This document shows positions 1 to 9,672 of a DNA stretch of 64,000 nt, in pieces. How positions within the stretch are numbered: position 1 is the stretch's first letter; each line of letters starts with the position of its first letter. A program made the position numbers and the translations under genes. The notes below the pieces were generated by a model. That model saw only the letters and a program-made list of their open reading frames with translations. It did not search any database and had not been told where the DNA came from. The DNA comes from JANQFM01 sp035471925 (GTDB lineage Bacteria > Acidobacteriota > UBA6911 > RPQK01 > DATIPO01), in the NCBI GenBank assembly GCA_035471925.1, contig DATIPO010000147.1:1-64000 (forward strand). The letters run 5' to 3'.

Positions 1-396
1 TGAGGGATCGTAGCGAAGCAGAATGGGCGCATCGGCTTCCAGGGGCAGATTGACTTGGTCGAGCTTTTCCCGCACCTCCAAACTGGCGAAGTCCATGTCG
101 GTGTTCCAGGAGAACTCCAGGATCACGTCTGAAACTTCAGGCTTGGAGACGGAACTGACGCGGGTGACGTTGTCGACAACGCTGACCACGTTCTCCACCG
201 GCTTGCTCAGCAGGCTCTCGATTTCCGCCGGCGCTGCACCCTCCAACTCGGTCCGGATCGTCAGGGTCGGATAAGAAATCTCGGGCAGGAGATTGAGCGC
301 CAGGCGGTCATAGGAAACCACGCCGAAGACGGTGATGGCCACGAAGAACATCGTCACCGTGACCGGTCTGTGAATCGAGAATTGGACCAGCTTCAT
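1..396 (-). CDS. RND efflux transporter permease subunit, N-terminal part (cut by window edge)
   Basis: This is the first 132 codons of an AcrB/MexB-type inner-membrane RND permease; the gene continues beyond base 1. The visible protein starts MKLVQFSIHRPVTVTMFFVA, the usual first transmembrane helix of the family. A periplasmic porter-like segment follows, containing EISYPTLTIRTELEGAAP and a VENVVSVVDNVTRVSS stretch. Such pumps use the proton gradient to export drugs, metals or other toxic compounds through a periplasmic adaptor and an outer-membrane channel. The ATG at 396 overlaps the stop codon of the upstream adaptor gene by four bases (ATGA), so the two are translationally coupled. Substrate cannot be told from this fragment. 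Confidence 0.93.
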   Translation of the reverse strand, partial: MKLVQFSIHRPVTVTMFFVAITVFGVVSYDRLALNLLPEISYPTLTIRTELEGAAPAEIESLLSKPVENVVSVVDNVTRVSSVSKPEVSDVILEFSWNTDMDFASLEVREKLDQVNLPLEADAPILLRYDPS

Positions 397-1844
397 CGAC
401 GGTCACGCAACTTGGACATCATCTCGCGGACGAAAGCGCGCCGCTTCTGAGCATCGTTGGCCAACTCGGGATCGTCCTTGAGACGCTTTTCGTATTCTGT
501 CTTGATCTCGGGGAAGCGTTCCAGAAAGGCCTGAAAGCGCTCGTCGCCTCCCCCCTGGCCCGTGGCACCGCCTCCCCGGCGGCCCCCGGAGCCGTCGGCG
601 GGAGCGGCGATGGCGCGGTTACCGGAGATACCCGGGAGTTCGACCATCTGTTCGCCTTGGGGCGTTTCCCAGGCCAGAATCTTGACGGGGTAACCGTCAT
701 TCAAGCTTTCCTGGCCCACGGTGACCACGGCATCGCCCTCCGAGACGCCGGAGAGGATTTCAACCCGGTCTTCCTCGGTGAGTCCCAATTCGACCGACCG
801 CTTGGAGACGGTTCCGTCTTCCTGGATAACGAAAATCCGGTTTTCTTCCCGCTCACGCACGATGGCCTTCTTGGGGACCACCAGCACGCCCTGGCGGGTT
901 TCGGTTGGAATCTTGACCACCCCGAACATGCCGGGCCGCAGCAGACCTCCCGAGTCGGCTACCTCCAGGGTCACCTTGACGGTTCCGGATTCGGCGTCGA
1001 TGCGGGGATTGATCATCTTGACGGCAGCGTTGAAAGAGCGTTCCGGGAAGGCCTCAATCTCAATCAGAGCCCGCTGCCCCATCCGGACGCGCTTCAGGTC
1101 CCTCTCAGGAATGAAGACGCGTGCCCACATGGGAGTGAAGTCTTCCACCCGGAAGACCTCTTGGTTGGCCGACACCCGGTCGCCTACGTCGATCATGCGT
1201 TCGGTGATCACGCCCGAGATTGAGGACTCGATGGTAGTGTATTCGAGCTGCAGTTCGGCAGCCTGCAGGCGGGCTTTGGCGGCTTCAAATTCTTGCTGAG
1301 CCACTTCGTAAGCCAGTTGATCGGTGCGGGCCGTCAGGGAAGCCTGATCATAATCCTGCTGACTGATCAACTTTTGTGAACGCAGACGTTCGGAGCGTTC
1401 CAGATTGGCCTGAGACTGCTCGGCCTGAACTTCGGCCTGACGGGCGCGTATCTCAGCTTGGCCCACGGCAATGTTGGCCTGCTCGTGCTCGTTGCGGATT
1501 TCGCGGTCATCCAACCGCGCCAGCAACTGGCCTTCCCGTACCTGGTCGCCCTCTTCCACAAGGATGTCGGTCACGAGAGCGCCCACACGGGCGATTACGA
1601 CCACCTCGCGGATGGGCTCCAGAGTCGTGTTGGAGAGCAGATATCTGGCGATGGACTGGCGGTCGACGCGGTAGGCCTTGACGCTGATTTCTTCCAATTC
1701 GGCTCTGGAGGAAGCGCCTCCTCCGCCGCCTCCCCGCATCCATGGACGGTCCCCGGCCGGGGTGTCGGCAGCCTCGTCGCCCGAGCAGGCCGACACCGTC
1801 AACAAGATAAGAGCAACACTAAGAAAACGCAAAAGTTGAGACAA
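393..1844 (-). CDS. RND efflux periplasmic adaptor subunit (HlyD/AcrA family lipoprotein)
   Basis: Membrane-fusion adaptor that links the RND permease to an outer-membrane channel. The protein has a lipoprotein signal (LILLTVSAC), a biotinyl-lipoyl half (VGALVTDILVEEGDQVREGQ), a long alpha-hairpin rich in A, E and Q, the second lipoyl half (YTTIESSISGVITERMIDVG), a beta-barrel and a membrane-proximal domain. I place the start at the TTG at 1844 (483 aa). It has an AGGAGGGG Shine-Dalgarno just upstream, and the lipobox then lies at a normal distance. The longer frame from the ATG at 1916 would add 24 residues unlike a signal peptide, and that ATG sits in an AT-rich probable promoter. Unusual: after a Gly-rich linker the C-terminus carries a charged helical tail of about 45 residues. 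The stop overlaps the permease start. Confidence 0.93.
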   Translation of the reverse strand: MSQLLRFLSVALILLTVSACSGDEAADTPAGDRPWMRGGGGGGASSRAELEEISVKAYRVDRQSIARYLLSNTTLEPIREVVVIARVGALVTDILVEEGDQVREGQLLARLDDREIRNEHEQANIAVGQAEIRARQAEVQAEQSQANLERSERLRSQKLISQQDYDQASLTARTDQLAYEVAQQEFEAAKARLQAAELQLEYTTIESSISGVITERMIDVGDRVSANQEVFRVEDFTPMWARVFIPERDLKRVRMGQRALIEIEAFPERSFNAAVKMINPRIDAESGTVKVTLEVADSGGLLRPGMFGVVKIPTETRQGVLVVPKKAIVREREENRIFVIQEDGTVSKRSVELGLTEEDRVEILSGVSEGDAVVTVGQESLNDGYPVKILAWETPQGEQMVELPGISGNRAIAAPADGSGGRRGGGATGQGGGDERFQAFLERFPEIKTEYEKRLKDDPELANDAQKRRAFVREMMSKLRDRR

Positions 1845-1846
1845 TT

Positions 1847-1854
1847 CCCCTCCT
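1847..1854 (-). promoter_or_regulatory. Shine-Dalgarno deciding a TTG start
   Basis: The minus strand reads AGGAGGGGAA directly before TTG at 1844. The AGGAGG core is four bases from the codon, so it supports TTG rather than the ATG at 1916 as start of the adaptor gene. Confidence 0.7.
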
Positions 1855-1914
1855 GGCTTCGTGCATACATTACCTAATACGCTGATTCGACCGCATCGTT
1901 TCAGGGTGGGCGCC

Positions 1915-1920
1915 ATATTA
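1915..1920 (-). promoter_or_regulatory. Possible -10 element of the efflux operon
   Basis: The minus strand reads TAATAT inside an AT-rich island (1912-1935) between the methyltransferase and the efflux adaptor. It would give a leader of roughly 65-70 nt before the TTG start. I see no good -35 box. Confidence 0.3.
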
Positions 1921-1947
1921 TCGAAAATATTGTGCGCCGTTTTGGCC

Positions 1948-2520
1948 CTATTTCAGGCACCGGTAGACAAAGGCCGGGGGGATGTTGCGGAACACAAGCT
2001 CAGACCGGCGCACGAAAGCGAAACGGCGGACGAGTTTCTTGCGGAATCGGATGCCCGCGGGAAGCATGGCGCCGTGCACGTAGGCGTAGGTGACGAAGAG
2101 TCCGCCCGGCGGCAGCGAAGCGACGATTTGGGTGAGCAGCCGGTCCTGCACGGGAGGCTCGAAGAAAGCCCAGGGCAGGCTGGAAATGATGCAGTCGATC
2201 TTGTCACGTCCCATGCGGCTCAGGATCTGCGGGAGATTCTCCACCGAGTCTTCGACCAAGTGCACTTCTGGAAAACGCCGGCGCAGATGGCGGGCCATGA
2301 CGGGGTTCCTCTCCACCGCGAAGAACAGGCTGCCGGGAGGCAGGCGGGGGAGGATGCGGGCAGTGAAGGCACCGCTGCCGGCCCCGAACTCGGCCACTAC
2401 TTCGGCCGTAGACAGTTCAAGCTGGTCCGTCATGGCCTCGGCCAGCTCATCCGAACTGGGGGCGATGGTGCCCATGCGGCGGGGATCCTTGACGAATTCG
2501 CGCAGTAGCTTCCACTTCAA
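1948..2520 (-). CDS. Class I SAM-dependent methyltransferase (phospholipid N-methyltransferase / rRNA dimethylase-like)
   Basis: Protein of 190 aa with a Rossmann-type SAM site: motif I EFGAGSGAFTARIL near residue 45, an acidic residue at the end of beta-2 (FFAVERNP), motif IV IISSLPWAFF, and a post-motif PPGGLFVTYAYVHG. The N-terminal FVKDPRRMGTIAPSS resembles PmtA-type phospholipid methyltransferases and the KsgA group, where this segment precedes the SAM domain. PmtA-like enzymes methylate phosphatidylethanolamine at the membrane. The actual substrate here is unproven, and small-molecule or protein methylation is possible. The start is a TTG at 2520 with a GGGAG about ten bases upstream. 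It is divergent from galE and alone in its transcription unit. Confidence 0.75.
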   Translation of the reverse strand: MKWKLLREFVKDPRRMGTIAPSSDELAEAMTDQLELSTAEVVAEFGAGSGAFTARILPRLPPGSLFFAVERNPVMARHLRRRFPEVHLVEDSVENLPQILSRMGRDKIDCIISSLPWAFFEPPVQDRLLTQIVASLPPGGLFVTYAYVHGAMLPAGIRFRKKLVRRFAFVRRSELVFRNIPPAFVYRCLK

Positions 2521-2648
2521 TCTCGGTGTGCTCCCTCAATCCTATGACGCCGCAACCCCTCTGCCGCTTAACAAATGATCAGAACCGGGGGTCGTCCGCA
2601 GGCGTCAACGCCACTTTGATAACAGAAATCCCGGCCCTGGGAAAGTGC

Positions 2649-2654
2649 TAGACT
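2649..2654 (+). promoter_or_regulatory. Leaderless-type -10 element of galE
   Basis: TAGACT preceded by TGC (extended -10 form) ends seven bases before the galE ATG at 2662. No Shine-Dalgarno is present, so transcription would begin at or next to the start codon. Confidence 0.5.
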
Positions 2655-2661
2655 AGCTGCA

Positions 2662-3639
<978 letters not shown>

Positions 3640-3867
3640 GGCTGCTTGACGTCCCTTCTGACCACAGCCGCTCATTTAGGGCCGACAAGTGCACCTTGCA
3701 GACCTCTTCTCCCGCTGGACAGTCGAAGTTTACAAGAGGATTTGTTATAACTTCTCAAACAACCGCCGAAAAATGCCGGGCTGGCTCGGAGGAAGATCAA
3801 ATCTCTAAAGAGCGAGGGCTTCCTTGTCGATGCGAAGAATGTTTGGATTTCAAGGCGATTTCTATCA

Positions 3868-5265
3868 ATGAGTGAGCAAGAAGGCAAGAGTATGGGGGAA
3901 GACGAGTCCCGACCCTCGGTTTTGTTGGCTGATGACGACGCCGTGATCCGCCGCTTGGTGCAGCGCCGCCTGGAAGCGGCCGGTTTGCGCGTCATCGCCG
4001 CCAGCGACGGCAACGAGGCTCTCGCCAAGGTGTGCGACTCCATCCAAGTGGCTCTCTTGGACCTGCAGATGCCGGGACCCGGCGGCATGGAATGCCTGCA
4101 GCACATCAGCGAAGCTCACCCTTCGGTGGAGTCCATCATCATCACGGCCAGTTCCGACATCGGGGATGCGGTGGACGCTATGAAGGCTGGCGCTTTCGAC
4201 TACCTCACCAAACCCCTCAACCTGGACGAAGTCATCGAGCTCGTCTACCGGGCCGCCTCCACCTTCAAGCTTAAGCAGGAGAACCGCCAGTTGAGGGCCG
4301 CCATGGGGATGCCTTCCAGCGACGTCCCTTTCATCGGCAGCTCCCAGGCCGCCCGCGAGGTGATCGAGGCGGTGGAGAAGATTTCGGCTCTCGACTCCAG
4401 CGTGCTGATCACCGGAGAGAGCGGCGTGGGCAAAGGACTGGTGGCCCGCCTGCTGCACAACGCCGGCCCCCGCAGAGATCAGCCCTTCATTACCGTCAGT
4501 TGCACCGCCTTGCCTCACGACTTGGTGGAAGCTGAGTTGTTCGGCCATGAGAAAGGAGCCTTCACGGGAGCCCTGGAAAAGCGTCCGGGGCGGGTGGAAA
4601 TGGCCGACGGGGGGACGCTCTTCCTGGACGAAATAGGAGACATGCCCCTCGATCTCCAGCCCAAACTGCTGAACTTCCTGCAAGAACGGCGCTTCCAGCG
4701 CATCGGCGGCGGACGCGAGATCGCGGTGGACGTGCGCGTCATCGCTGCCACCCATCAGGATCTGCGCGCCATGTGCTCCGAAAAGCGCTTCCGCGAAGAC
4801 CTCTTCTTCCGCCTCAATGTCCTCCCCATTCACATCCCGCCCCTGCGCCGGCGCATGGAGGACATCCCGGAACTCACCCGCTTTTTGCTCGCCCGGCTGG
4901 CCAGGCGGCGCAAGGCCGAGGCCTACGCCATCGACTCGGAGGCCATCGAGGCCTTGATGAACTATGAATGGCCGGGCAATGTGCGGGAATTGGAGAATGT
5001 CCTCGAGCGGGCCACGGCCTTCTCGGCGGAGACGCGCCTGGGACTGGCAGACCTGCCTCCCGAGATGGCCGGATGCCCCCAATCGGCCGCCTCTAGCGGA
5101 AATCTGGGCGGCCTTCCCCTGGTTGAGGTGGAGAAGATGGCCATCGCCCAAACCCTGGCCAAATGCGACGGCAACAAGTCCGAGGCCGCCCGGCAACTGG
5201 GCATCAGCGAAAAGACCATCTACAACAAGATGAAGCGCCTGGGCATGTTCTCCAGCGCCTCCTGA
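3868..5265 (+). CDS. Sigma-54-dependent response regulator, NtrC family
   Basis: 465-aa activator with three domains. The receiver (residues about 16-130) has the phospho-acceptor Asp65 in LLDLQMPG and a conserved Lys in LTKPLN. The AAA+ domain has Walker A GESGVGKG at 183-190, the sigma-54 contact loop GAFTGA at 230-235, Walker B LFLDEIGD at 251-258 and an arginine-finger region. The C-terminus has a Fis-type helix-turn-helix (SEAARQLGISEKTIYNKMK). It should hydrolyse ATP to open promoters bound by RpoN holoenzyme when phosphorylated. No histidine kinase is adjacent, so it is an orphan here. A second start at residue 9 (3892) is possible, and neither start has a clear Shine-Dalgarno. The 228-base region upstream holds no gene. 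Confidence 0.93.
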   Translation: MSEQEGKSMGEDESRPSVLLADDDAVIRRLVQRRLEAAGLRVIAASDGNEALAKVCDSIQVALLDLQMPGPGGMECLQHISEAHPSVESIIITASSDIGDAVDAMKAGAFDYLTKPLNLDEVIELVYRAASTFKLKQENRQLRAAMGMPSSDVPFIGSSQAAREVIEAVEKISALDSSVLITGESGVGKGLVARLLHNAGPRRDQPFITVSCTALPHDLVEAELFGHEKGAFTGALEKRPGRVEMADGGTLFLDEIGDMPLDLQPKLLNFLQERRFQRIGGGREIAVDVRVIAATHQDLRAMCSEKRFREDLFFRLNVLPIHIPPLRRRMEDIPELTRFLLARLARRRKAEAYAIDSEAIEALMNYEWPGNVRELENVLERATAFSAETRLGLADLPPEMAGCPQSAASSGNLGGLPLVEVEKMAIAQTLAKCDGNKSEAARQLGISEKTIYNKMKRLGMFSSAS

Positions 5266-5284
5266 CCGGCCAGCCGCAGAGCGC

Positions 5285-8005
5285 TCAGGACTGTGGACGG
5301 TCGTCGGCCTCGACCAACTCCTCCACCGCCGCTTTGAGGCGCTGGGTAAACTCGTCGCGTTGCTCGGGTCCCGCAGGCGGATCGAGAGGCTTGCCGATGC
5401 GGACGCGTACCGGATGCAGCCGGATCCTGTTGGAACCGCGCCTCCACACCTGATAGGCCCCGGTAATAGCCACCGGAACGACCGGCACTTTCATCACCTC
5501 AGAGAGGATGGCGGGCCCCCCGCGGAAGGGCTTGAGCGTTCCGTCGATGGTGCGCTCGCCTTCGGGAAAGACGATCAACACCTGTCCCCGCCGCAGACCT
5601 TCGGCGCCCAGCCGCAGCGCTTGGCGCAGGTGACGGTCGGGATCCACCGGAACGACCTTGCAGGCCACCGCCACCCAGCGCATGAAGGCGTTCTCGAAGT
5701 AGTCGCTGTAGCCCAGGTAGAAAGCGTGCTTGAGCACTCGGAAAGGCATGGCCGAAGCCACCAGGGGAGCGTCGATGTAGCTTTGGTGGTTGGGGCACAC
5801 GATGAAGGGGAATTCCCGCGGCAGATTCTCTTGTCCTGAAGTCCTGAAACGCAAGAAGATGCCGCACAGGAGCTTAACCAAGCGGGTAGTCAAGTAGACC
5901 AGGAATTCATAGACCGGACGCGGGTCCATCACCTCTTTCATGAGGCGAATCTCGTCCTCGGACAAGTCTCGCTCCAAGATCTCCTTCCAGGAGCGGACAC
6001 CCGACTCGCCTCCATCCGCCTGGCCCGAAAGACGCTTCTCAACGGCATCCGTCAACTGTTCAACGGTGAAAATCTCGGAAGCATCATCGTCGGAGATCTC
6101 AATGGCGAAGGCCTCTTGCACGTTGGACAGGAACTCCACCCGCTGCAGGGAATCGAAGCCCACGTCCAGCTCGAGATTCATGGACCGGCGCAACACTGGA
6201 GCCCGCTTGGCCGCCCGGATCATCTGGAAGATGCGCTCTTCGACAGGCGATGACGGCTCGTCCCCAACCTGGTCCGAATCTCCGGCTTGGGCCTGTTCCT
6301 CTTCGACCGGGGAGGTCTCCAGCTCTTCCTCCACTTGGAAGCGCTTGATCTTGCGGGTGGTGGTTCGGGGCAAGGGGTCGCGGCGGATGGTGAAGCTGCG
6401 CACCCGCTTGTAGGCGGGCAGCTTCTGGGAAGCGTTCTCCAACAGGTAGCGCACCATGTCGGCCACGTTGACGATCTGCTGGCGCTTGGATTCCTCGAAA
6501 TCGGGAACCACCACGGCGTGCAGCTTCTCCTGCCCTTCATCCGAGGTCTCATCAGGAAGGCCCAGGATGCACATTTCTTTGATGAGCGGAATCTCCTCCT
6601 GATAGAAGTGCTCCAGCTCTTCGGGAAAGATGTTCTTGCCCGAGCTGAGGACGATGACGTCCTTCTTGCGGCCGGTGATGTTAAGACGGCCGTGGGAATC
6701 GAGGTAGCCCAGGTCGCCCGTGTGCAGCCAGCCGTCACGCAGCGTCTCGGCGGTGGCCCGGGGATTCTTCCAGTAGCCTTGCATCAAGCTTCCGCCCCCC
6801 ACCAGGACTTGGCCGATGCCGTCCGCGTCGGGATCCTCGATGCGCACTTCCACATGAGGCAGCGACTGGCCCACCGAGCCCACCGCTCTCGGATCGTCCA
6901 GGTCGGTGACGGTAGCCACGGCCGAGGTCTCGGTCATGCCGTAGGCCTGCAGGATGTTGAATCCCAAATCGCGGAAGGAGCGGGCCACCTCGGTGTCGAA
7001 GCGGGCCCCGCCCACGGCGAAGAAGTTGAATTTCTCGCCGAAAGGAGCACGCACCCGCTTGAAGAGCATTTTGCCGGCGTTGAATCCCAGCCGCTGGTTG
7101 CAGAAATGGGACAACCTGAGCAGGATGCGGAAGAGCTTGCGCTTGAGCAGGCCCTGCCGCTCCACTTCCTGGAAGATTCGCTTGTGCACCAGATAAAAGA
7201 ACTGGGGAACGCAGACGAAGATCGTGATCCCTTCCTCGCGGAAGGCCTTGAGGATGCGCTGGGCCTCCAGCACCGGCAGATAGGTGGTGCGGGCGTTGAC
7301 GTAGAGGGGCATGATGAAGTTGGCCATCAGAGCCAGCGCGTGGTAGAGAGGCAGGACCGAAAGGATATGGTCGTCCTCGGTCACCTTGATTTGCTCGAAG
7401 ACGGCGTTGACGTTGCGGTAGACGGCGGCTTGACTGAGCACAACGCCCTTGGGATCTCCGGTGGTTCCCGAGGTGTACATGATGGAGAGCGGCTCGTCGG
7501 GATCGCGCTCCACCAGAGGCATGGGGATTTCTTCTGACAGCTCCTCCTCCATCAAGTCGTCCCAGCGGTGCCACTCCGGGGGGGCCTCCTCAGCCTGACC
7601 GGCTACCAGCACGGGAAGGGACTGGGGGAGCCGGTCCTGTATCTCCAGCAGCTTCTGAGTCAGGCCCGCGGAGGTGATGAGGAACTGGCACTCCGAGTGC
7701 CCGATCAGCTCGGCCAGGGTCTTGCTGGAATGGAGGATGTCGAAGGGAACCACCACGGCGCCGGCGCTCTGGGCCCCCAGGTAGGCCACGCCCCAGCGGG
7801 GATGATTCTCCATGATGATGCCCACCGCTTGGCCTTTTTCCAATCCACGGCATTGGAGAAACCGGCTTACCCGCCGCAGCCCTTCGGCCACTTGGCTGGT
7901 GGTGAAGACTTCCCGTCCCTCTTCTCCCAGCAGTTGAAAGACGGGATGGTCCGGACGCTGGCGGACATTGTCGCGGAACTGGTGAAAAAAATCCAAGGAC
8001 TGCAT
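5285..8005 (-). CDS. Long-chain acyl-CoA/acyl-ACP synthetase fused to an acyl carrier domain and a PlsC acyltransferase
   Basis: A three-part lipid enzyme of 906 aa. The first ~560 residues are an AMP-forming ligase with the P-loop YTSGTTGDPKG, the A5 motif AYGMTETSAV, the A7 motif LHTGDLGY and the hinge/A8 segment NITGRKKD. A short acyl-carrier domain follows, with the phosphopantetheine-type site GFDSLQRVEF. The C-terminal ~200 residues are a lysophosphatidate acyltransferase with NHQSYID (HX4D) and FPEGERT. Probable role: activate a free fatty acid, hold it on the carrier domain and transfer it to a lysophospholipid. The domain order is the reverse of E. coli Aas. An earlier GTG at 8146 would add 47 residues; I prefer the ATG at 8005, where family similarity begins. 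It lies downstream of atpE in the same direction. Confidence 0.88.
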   Translation of the reverse strand: MQSLDFFHQFRDNVRQRPDHPVFQLLGEEGREVFTTSQVAEGLRRVSRFLQCRGLEKGQAVGIIMENHPRWGVAYLGAQSAGAVVVPFDILHSSKTLAELIGHSECQFLITSAGLTQKLLEIQDRLPQSLPVLVAGQAEEAPPEWHRWDDLMEEELSEEIPMPLVERDPDEPLSIMYTSGTTGDPKGVVLSQAAVYRNVNAVFEQIKVTEDDHILSVLPLYHALALMANFIMPLYVNARTTYLPVLEAQRILKAFREEGITIFVCVPQFFYLVHKRIFQEVERQGLLKRKLFRILLRLSHFCNQRLGFNAGKMLFKRVRAPFGEKFNFFAVGGARFDTEVARSFRDLGFNILQAYGMTETSAVATVTDLDDPRAVGSVGQSLPHVEVRIEDPDADGIGQVLVGGGSLMQGYWKNPRATAETLRDGWLHTGDLGYLDSHGRLNITGRKKDVIVLSSGKNIFPEELEHFYQEEIPLIKEMCILGLPDETSDEGQEKLHAVVVPDFEESKRQQIVNVADMVRYLLENASQKLPAYKRVRSFTIRRDPLPRTTTRKIKRFQVEEELETSPVEEEQAQAGDSDQVGDEPSSPVEERIFQMIRAAKRAPVLRRSMNLELDVGFDSLQRVEFLSNVQEAFAIEISDDDASEIFTVEQLTDAVEKRLSGQADGGESGVRSWKEILERDLSEDEIRLMKEVMDPRPVYEFLVYLTTRLVKLLCGIFLRFRTSGQENLPREFPFIVCPNHQSYIDAPLVASAMPFRVLKHAFYLGYSDYFENAFMRWVAVACKVVPVDPDRHLRQALRLGAEGLRRGQVLIVFPEGERTIDGTLKPFRGGPAILSEVMKVPVVPVAITGAYQVWRRGSNRIRLHPVRVRIGKPLDPPAGPEQRDEFTQRLKAAVEELVEADDRPQS

Positions 8006-8161
8006 GGGCGCCGCAAATGCTACTACAGCCGCACGGCGCTCGTCCAAGAGAAAGCGCAGAAGCTGCGGAACGGGAGAGCCGAGGTGGGGAAAAAGGGAAG
8101 AGAGCGGGGAAGCGGCGAAGACGGCTTTTTCGCCTCCGCCGCTCACAGGCTTCAGGCTCTC

Positions 8162-8479
8162 TTAGGCCGAGCCGTAAACCAGATAGCAGATCACAAAGGT
8201 CAGCAGGGCCAGGAACTCGATCAGGGCCAGTCCCAGGAAGAGGAACAGGCGGATGCTGTCGGCCGCGCCGGGATTGCGGGCCACGCCGTCGCAAGCACCT
8301 CTCAGGGCGTTGCTTTGGGCCAGTCCGCAACCGGCGGCAGCAATGCCCATGCCGATCGACAGTCCCCAGAAAAGGGTGCTGCCGGACGACGAATCGGCGT
8401 CCCCCTGGGCCGCGGCCGGAAGGGCCACCACAGCGAAAAGCAGCAGAACGAAAGCGGTAATTGCGATCTTTCTCATCAT
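8162..8479 (-). CDS. atpE: ATP synthase F0 subunit c with N-terminal signal peptide
   Basis: 105-aa rotor-ring subunit of F-type ATP synthase. Residues 1-25 look like a cleavable signal peptide (MMRKIAITAF... ending PAAAQ), which most c subunits lack. Two transmembrane helices follow, joined by the polar loop ARNP. The ion-binding carboxylate is Glu88 in LALIEFLALL. Gln55 of helix 1 aligns with the Na+-ring glutamine, but the Ser-Thr pair that follows the Glu in Na+-type rings is Phe-Leu here, so proton coupling is more likely. The start is the ATG at 8479, with GGAGAG seven bases upstream. The open frame reaches 8557 without any such signal. It follows atpB by 77 bases. Confidence 0.93.
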   Translation of the reverse strand: MMRKIAITAFVLLLFAVVALPAAAQGDADSSSGSTLFWGLSIGMGIAAAGCGLAQSNALRGACDGVARNPGAADSIRLFLFLGLALIEFLALLTFVICYLVYGSA

Positions 8480-8556
8480 TGCAAGACTCTCCTTATTCTC
8501 AGCAAGTCGTATCCAAATTAAAAAGCTCGGGGCGCGTCCCCTCGCGTCCGACGGCA

Positions 8557-9288
8557 TCAGTGTTCTTCTGCGACCGCCTCTCCGATGTAGACCATGGTCA
8601 ACAGGACGAAAACAAAGGCTTGGATCAGTCCGGCGAACAAGCCCAGCAACACCGTGGGCAAAGGGACAATGAAGGGAAAAATGCTGGCCAGGCTGCCGGT
8701 CACCAGCTCTTCGGCGAAGAGGTTGCCGAAAAGCCGGATGGACAGCGAGGCGACGCGGGCCGCATGGCTGACGATTTCGATCGGAAAGACGATGAAGGAC
8801 AGGGCCAAGACGGGACCCGCGAAATGGATCAGATACTTAACGGGTCCGTGCACCCGCACTCCGTGAAAGTTGTAGTAGAGAAAACTGCAGATGGCCATCG
8901 AAACCGGAATGTTGAAGTTGGCCGTGGGGGGTGCGAATCCCGGAATCTGGCCCATCCAGTTACATGCCAAGATATAGAAGAAGAGCCCGCCCAGGAGAGG
9001 AAAATAGCGCCGATTTTGGGCTCCGATGACGTCGTGGGCCAGTCCCCGCAGCCCTTGGATGGTCAGTTCTATCGCCTGCTGCACGCCGCCCGGCGAGTCG
9101 ACGCTGAGGCGGCGGCGCAGCCACAACGAGAAGACGGTCAAGAAGAGGAAGGCGATGATGATCATCACCAAGTGCCCGGGCAGCACGCCGCTGTGATCGC
9201 CGTGGGGATGGTAGCCGAACCATCCCGCAATGGGGTTGGCGATATAGTGGTTGACAATCTCTGCGATGAATGGTTCGTGATGTTCCAT
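8557..9288 (-). CDS. atpB: ATP synthase F0 subunit a
   Basis: 243-aa stator subunit that forms the proton half-channels against the c-ring. Five or six hydrophobic helices are visible. The essential arginine is in SLSIRLFGNLFAEE in the penultimate helix region, and the last helix carries GLIQAFVFVLLTMVYIGEA with the conserved Gln. The His-rich N-terminus (MEHHEPF, HPHGDHSG) is periplasmic or interfacial in related proteins. It sits between atpI (15 bases upstream) and atpE in a minus-strand F0 cluster. The peripheral-stalk subunit b and the F1 genes are not in this window, so the ATP synthase genes are split between loci. Confidence 0.95.
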   Translation of the reverse strand: MEHHEPFIAEIVNHYIANPIAGWFGYHPHGDHSGVLPGHLVMIIIAFLFLTVFSLWLRRRLSVDSPGGVQQAIELTIQGLRGLAHDVIGAQNRRYFPLLGGLFFYILACNWMGQIPGFAPPTANFNIPVSMAICSFLYYNFHGVRVHGPVKYLIHFAGPVLALSFIVFPIEIVSHAARVASLSIRLFGNLFAEELVTGSLASIFPFIVPLPTVLLGLFAGLIQAFVFVLLTMVYIGEAVAEEH

Positions 9289-9303
9289 CGATCCAGCTTT
9301 ATC

Positions 9304-9654
9304 TCAGCGAACTTTCCACTTGATTTGTCTGGCCTCGTCGATCAGGGCGGCGACCACCCCGAGCGACAAGCCGGCGATGACGCCGAGGACGCTCAAAAAA
9401 GAAGTCAGGATGATAACAGACAGCACCAGGAAGATCAATAACAGGCGGCCCACGAAGAGCGTCGTCATGCGTCCGGCCTTTTCCCGGCCCTCAGGCGCCG
9501 TAACGGCATCCAGGCCGGCCCGCATCCAGCGGGCGTTGATCCAGGCCATGCCGCCGCCCAGGGCGACCGACGCCGCCATGACTATACCGTAACGCCAGCA
9601 GGCTGCCAACGTCGCCGCCACAGTGAGGCCCAAAAGCCACTGATTGAAACGCAC
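9304..9654 (-). CDS. atpI: ATP synthase subunit I-like assembly protein
   Basis: 116-aa small membrane protein with about four hydrophobic segments: residues about 5-20, 25-40, 68-85 and 88-108. Its size, topology and position between atpZ and atpB match the AtpI/ATP_synt_I family. In some bacteria that family assists assembly of the c-ring and Mg2+ supply to the F0 complex. There is no strong catalytic motif, so the call rests on topology and gene order. The first hydrophobic segment begins within ten residues of the ATG. Confidence 0.75.
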   Translation of the reverse strand: MRFNQWLLGLTVAATLAACWRYGIVMAASVALGGGMAWINARWMRAGLDAVTAPEGREKAGRMTTLFVGRLLLIFLVLSVIILTSFLSVLGVIAGLSLGVVAALIDEARQIKWKVR

Positions 9655-9672
9655 GATTCTCTTCTCCCGGCC

